Notes under the pieces: model-generated | What the model was told of the DNA's origin: nothing | Database searches by the model: none | What the model saw: the letters and a program-made list of their open reading frames with translations, nothing else | In this document: positions 61,344 through 64,000 of the stretch, in pieces | Layout of the letters: every line of letters begins with the position of its first letter | How positions within the stretch are numbered: position 1 is the first letter of the stretch | NCBI RefSeq assembly: GCF_000143885.2 | Contig: NC_018581.1 | Location: 4,278,001 to 4,342,000 of the forward strand | Length of the DNA stretch: 64,000 nt | Direction: 5' to 3' | Origin: Gordonia sp. KTR9 | GTDB lineage: Bacteria > Actinomycetota > Actinomycetes > Mycobacteriales > Mycobacteriaceae | Translations under genes and position numbers: made by a program

Positions 61344-62207
61344 TCAGTCGGGCACGCCGGGCGGAACCGAGTTGAGCAACGCGCCAGCCTCCACCCGAAG
61401 CTGCTGACCGGTCACATACCGCGCAGCATCGGACACCAGGTAGAGGACCGCCTCGGTGACGTCCTCGGGTGCGAGCAGATCCACCGGCATCGCGTGCAGC
61501 GAGGCGAAGACATCCTTGACGTCCGCGTAGTCCGGCTTCTCCAGGTCGGGACGGAACAACCGGTAGATCTCGTCGTGGTGCACCATCGCGGTGTCGACGT
61601 TGCCGGGATGAATCGCGTTGACGCGGATGCCTTTCGGCGCCAGATGTCGTGCGAGGTCGTTGACGAGTCGCGCCACCGCCCGTTTCGAGTGGCCGTACCC
61701 GCCCGCACCCGGTCCGGCCTGCGCGGACTCGAACGACGGCATGAACGCGGCCATCGACCCGATGCAGACGATCGACGCACCGGCCTCGAGGTGAGGCAAC
61801 GACAGCTCGAGGGTGTTGATCACGCCACCGAGGTTGACCGCCACGGTGTTCATCCATGTGACCGAGGGACTCTCGGGTCCGAGGGCGCTGATCCCGGCGT
61901 TGGCCACGACGATGTCGAGCCTGCCGAATTGCGCCACGGCATCGTCGATCGCGGCTTGCAGCGCATCGCGGCTGCGGACATCGGCGATCTTGGCGATCAC
62001 CCTGCGGTCCGTGGCGTCGACCATCTTGGCGGTCTGCTGCAGGTCATCCGGAGTGCTCATCGCGTAGTTGACCGTGGTGATCTGATCGCAGATGTCGATC
62101 GCGATGATGTCGGCGCCCTCTTCGGCCATCCGCACGGCGTGGCTGCGGCCCTGGCCGCGCGCCGCGCCCGTCACGAGGGCGACCTTTCCGTCGAGTCTGG
62201 TGTTCAC
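61344..62207 (-). CDS. Mycofactocin-coupled SDR family oxidoreductase, second copy
   Basis: The 287-aa SDR has the family start LDGKVALVTGAARGQGRSHAVRMAEEGAD, the DICDQITTVNYAMSTPDDL insertion, NAGIS and the catalytic Tyr-x3-Lys in GYGHSK. This set is typical of mycofactocin-coupled SDRs that retain NAD. GTG 62207 gives the canonical N terminus, although the frame is open further upstream. It is convergent with the acyl-CoA synthetase/LLM pair, 16 nt apart. Substrate unknown. Confidence 0.9.
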   Translation of the reverse strand: MNTRLDGKVALVTGAARGQGRSHAVRMAEEGADIIAIDICDQITTVNYAMSTPDDLQQTAKMVDATDRRVIAKIADVRSRDALQAAIDDAVAQFGRLDIVVANAGISALGPESPSVTWMNTVAVNLGGVINTLELSLPHLEAGASIVCIGSMAAFMPSFESAQAGPGAGGYGHSKRAVARLVNDLARHLAPKGIRVNAIHPGNVDTAMVHHDEIYRLFRPDLEKPDYADVKDVFASLHAMPVDLLAPEDVTEAVLYLVSDAARYVTGQQLRVEAGALLNSVPPGVPD

Positions 62208-62457
62208 TCGCCCTTCCCCTCTCCCGGCGACCGCGACTCGGGTCACCGCATCTGCGCGCAGCCTAGTCGAGCACGATCCGTCTTGTGGCGGAATGGATTT
62301 GCTGCTCTCGGAGCCGCCGTGAGGCAAGAACCCACCACACACCGAAACCGTCGTCCGCCTCCCTGGACACCAGTCCATTTCCTCGGTAGTGTCGCGACCA
62401 GCGGCCTGGGTGAGCCCGGTCACATCGGCCCTATCCGTACCGCTGAACCGAAAGGGC

Positions 62458-63510
62458 GTGACCGTGCCGGACACCGTCGGAATCCCCACCCGCGTAGACG
62501 AACTCAGCCCGGAGTGGTTGACCGCGTTTCTCGCCGCCAACGGACACGACGTCCACATCGGCTCGGTCCGGACCGAGCCGGTCGGCACCGGGCAGATGGC
62601 CGGGTCGTATCGGCTGCATCTCGACCACGAGAACGCAGCGGCGTTGCCCGACACGGTCATCGCAAAACTCGCCACCGGAACACCGGACCAGCGCGAGTTC
62701 GGATCCGGGGTGTTCCGCAACGAGGTGCGGTTCTACCGCGACCTCGCCTCCTCGTTCACTGTCCCCATACCCACCTGCTTCGCCGCGACGATCTCTGATC
62801 CGGGCACCGAGTTCGTTCTCCTGCTCGAGGACATGGGCGCCGCTGTGCAGGGTGACCAGATCGCCGGCTGCACACCGGCGCAGGCCGAGTCGATCGCCGT
62901 CGCGGCCGCCGGCCTGCACGCTCCCCGATGGAACGATCCGGCCCTTCTGGCCGACATGCCGTTGCCCACCGACGCCGACCGGGAGGTGATGGAATCGATC
63001 CTCGCTCCGATGGCCGAGGTGTACCGCGAACGCTTCTCCCCCGACGGCCCGTCGTCGGCGGCCGTCGACTGGCTCGTCCGCGAGGCCGGTGGGTGGCTGG
63101 TCGCCCCGCTGGACAACGCCGCCCTGATCCACGGCGACCTCCGCGTGGACAACGTCCTGTTCGGACCCTCCGGGGAGGTCACGGTGATCGACTGGCAGAC
63201 GATCACCACCGGTAATCCGCTGCGCGACATCGCCTTTCTCCTGAGCACCAGTCTGAGCACCGACGATCGGCGCCGGCACGAGCGCGGCATCGTCGCCTCG
63301 TACCATCGAGCACTGACGATCGCAGGCGTCAGCGGTTACACGCTCGACGAATGCTGGGACGACTACGTCGGAAACCTCATCCAGGCCCCGCTGATCATCG
63401 TGTTCGGCTCCGCGGCGGCGCAACCCACCGAGCGGGGCAACGCGATGTTCGACGCGATGCTGTCCCGGAGCGCGGCGGCGATCGACGACCTCGCGCCCGG
63501 AGGACTCTGA
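62458..63510 (+). CDS. Aminoglycoside phosphotransferase-like (APH) family kinase
   Basis: This protein of about 350 aa has the APH kinase core: LIHGDLRVDNVLFG (catalytic loop), VTVIDWQTITTGNPLRDIAFLL (metal-binding Asp) and an N-terminal lobe with VIAKLATGTP. It belongs to the APH/EcKinase-like proteins frequent beside acyl-CoA and steroid genes in Mycobacteriales; true drug resistance is unlikely. GTG 62458 after GAAAGGG is chosen; GTG 62464 and 62389 are alternatives. The 250 nt before it hold no gene. Confidence 0.83.
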   Translation: MTVPDTVGIPTRVDELSPEWLTAFLAANGHDVHIGSVRTEPVGTGQMAGSYRLHLDHENAAALPDTVIAKLATGTPDQREFGSGVFRNEVRFYRDLASSFTVPIPTCFAATISDPGTEFVLLLEDMGAAVQGDQIAGCTPAQAESIAVAAAGLHAPRWNDPALLADMPLPTDADREVMESILAPMAEVYRERFSPDGPSSAAVDWLVREAGGWLVAPLDNAALIHGDLRVDNVLFGPSGEVTVIDWQTITTGNPLRDIAFLLSTSLSTDDRRRHERGIVASYHRALTIAGVSGYTLDECWDDYVGNLIQAPLIIVFGSAAAQPTERGNAMFDAMLSRSAAAIDDLAPGGL

Positions 63511-63513
63511 ACC

Positions 63514-64000
63514 GTGCCGTCACTCGTCATCGGAGGCAACGGGTTTCTGGGTTCCCGTCTCGTGCGGCAGCTCGTGGAGGCGGGTGACGACGTGCGAGTG
63601 CTGACACGACCCACCAGCGACCTCCGTACCCTGGCCGGTCTCCCCATCGACCACGTGACGGGCGACCTCTTCGACGCCGACGCGGTTGCTCGAGCGATGA
63701 ACGGGTGCGACGTGGTGTTCCACTGTGCGGTCGACACGCGCGCGTGGCTGCGCGACCCCGCACCGCTGTACCGGACGAATGTCGAAGCCCTGCGCTCGGT
63801 GCTCGACGTCGCGGCTCGGATGCCACTGCGGAAGTTCGTGTTCACCAGCACCGCGGCGACCATCGGCCGGGTGGACGGCCGTCAAGCGACCGAGGACGAC
63901 GAGTTCAACTGGGCCGCGCGGGCTCCTGAGTATGTGAAGAGCCGCGTGGCCGCCGAAGCTCTGGTGGTGAACCGAGCGCAGGACGGCGCGGTGCCCGCGG
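63514..64000 (+). CDS. Extended SDR / NAD-dependent epimerase-dehydratase, truncated by window end
   Basis: A frame from GTG 63514, 3 nt after the kinase stop, runs off the window with 162 codons. It starts VPSLVIGGNGFLGSRLV (GxxGxxG Rossmann loop), then shows VTGDLFDADAV, VFHCA, and FTSTAATIGRV. The catalytic Tyr region reads APEYVKSRVAAE, so the residue four after Tyr is Arg rather than the usual Lys. It resembles dihydroflavonol-reductase/3-beta-HSD-like proteins. The C-terminal half is unseen. Confidence 0.8.
   Translation, partial: MPSLVIGGNGFLGSRLVRQLVEAGDDVRVLTRPTSDLRTLAGLPIDHVTGDLFDADAVARAMNGCDVVFHCAVDTRAWLRDPAPLYRTNVEALRSVLDVAARMPLRKFVFTSTAATIGRVDGRQATEDDEFNWAARAPEYVKSRVAAEALVVNRAQDGAVPA

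Noticed and set aside
62458..63510. Aminoglycoside resistance gene
   Set aside because: It has the general APH fold only; context and family suggest a metabolic kinase, and no resistance-specific subfamily is recognised.
1..64000. CRISPR array, tRNA, rRNA, prophage or conjugative element
   Set aside because: No regularly spaced repeats with unique spacers, no cloverleaf-like tRNA sequences, and no integrase, capsid or transfer genes were seen on either strand.

Overview
The window looks like a chromosomal segment of a high-GC, mycolic-acid-forming actinobacterium, most likely Gordonia or a close relative in the Mycobacteriales. The lineage call rests on an antigen-85-type mycolyltransferase, Mce-associated membrane proteins, a complete mycofactocin locus, F420-type oxidoreductases, a KshB-type steroid hydroxylase reductase and KstR-like operators. 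I see no IS element, prophage, CRISPR array, tRNA or rRNA.

Layout. Positions 1-1681 (minus strand) hold the start of the S10 ribosomal operon: rpsJ, rplC, rplD and the first codons of rplW. Positions 2086-8876 (plus) carry a hotdog protein, then an orphan NAGGN-type amidotransferase coupled to an S9 peptidase and a GntR regulator, followed by an NCS1 permease. Positions 8967-14121 hold a plus-strand operon of esterase, SDR, ferritin-like di-iron protein, Baeyer-Villiger-type monooxygenase and MerR regulator, preceded by a nested palindrome. Positions 14138-25124 contain the mycofactocin locus. mftA-B-C-D plus a mycofactocin-coupled SDR, and mftE-F-G, are on the minus strand. A plus-strand alpha-methylacyl-CoA racemase separates the two blocks and mftR is divergent from mftA.

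Positions 25198-35522 hold kshB behind a perfect KstR box, a DoxX protein, then a long minus-strand run (menC, a small coupled ORF, TetR, SDR, four Mce-associated proteins, a flavin ferredoxin reductase, AlkD) and a divergent MpaB-like oxygenase. An inverted pair of about 230-260 bp dispersed repeats brackets this block. Positions 35772-39719 carry a hydrolase, an antigen-85-like protein, a SHOCT membrane protein and a secreted CDP-diacylglycerol-hydrolase-like protein. Positions 39820-44163 are the str operon (rpsL-rpsG-fusA-tuf, minus strand) with a convincing promoter and a leader of about 270 nt.

Positions 44617-52790 hold a HELVH membrane protein, xth, a GAF/Fis-type regulator, an HPP-CBS protein, an aldehyde dehydrogenase and an NDMA-dependent (mycofactocin-type) alcohol dehydrogenase. 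Positions 52787-58519 hold a TetR/acyl-CoA dehydrogenase operon, a thioesterase and a secreted protein. Positions 58599-64000 hold a KstR-boxed acyl-CoA synthetase with an F420-type enzyme, a second mycofactocin-coupled SDR, a phosphotransferase and a truncated epimerase.

The unifying theme is redox-cofactor biosynthesis (mycofactocin) placed beside enzymes that probably use it (two coupled SDRs, one NDMA-type alcohol dehydrogenase) and beside steroid and branched-lipid catabolism (KshB, racemase, acyl-CoA synthetase, KstR boxes). From memory, the order str operon - ferredoxin reductase - mft locus - rpsJ also matches M. tuberculosis (tuf ... mft ... rpsJ). The core is therefore ancestral, and the kilobases of accessory genes between are lineage-specific additions.
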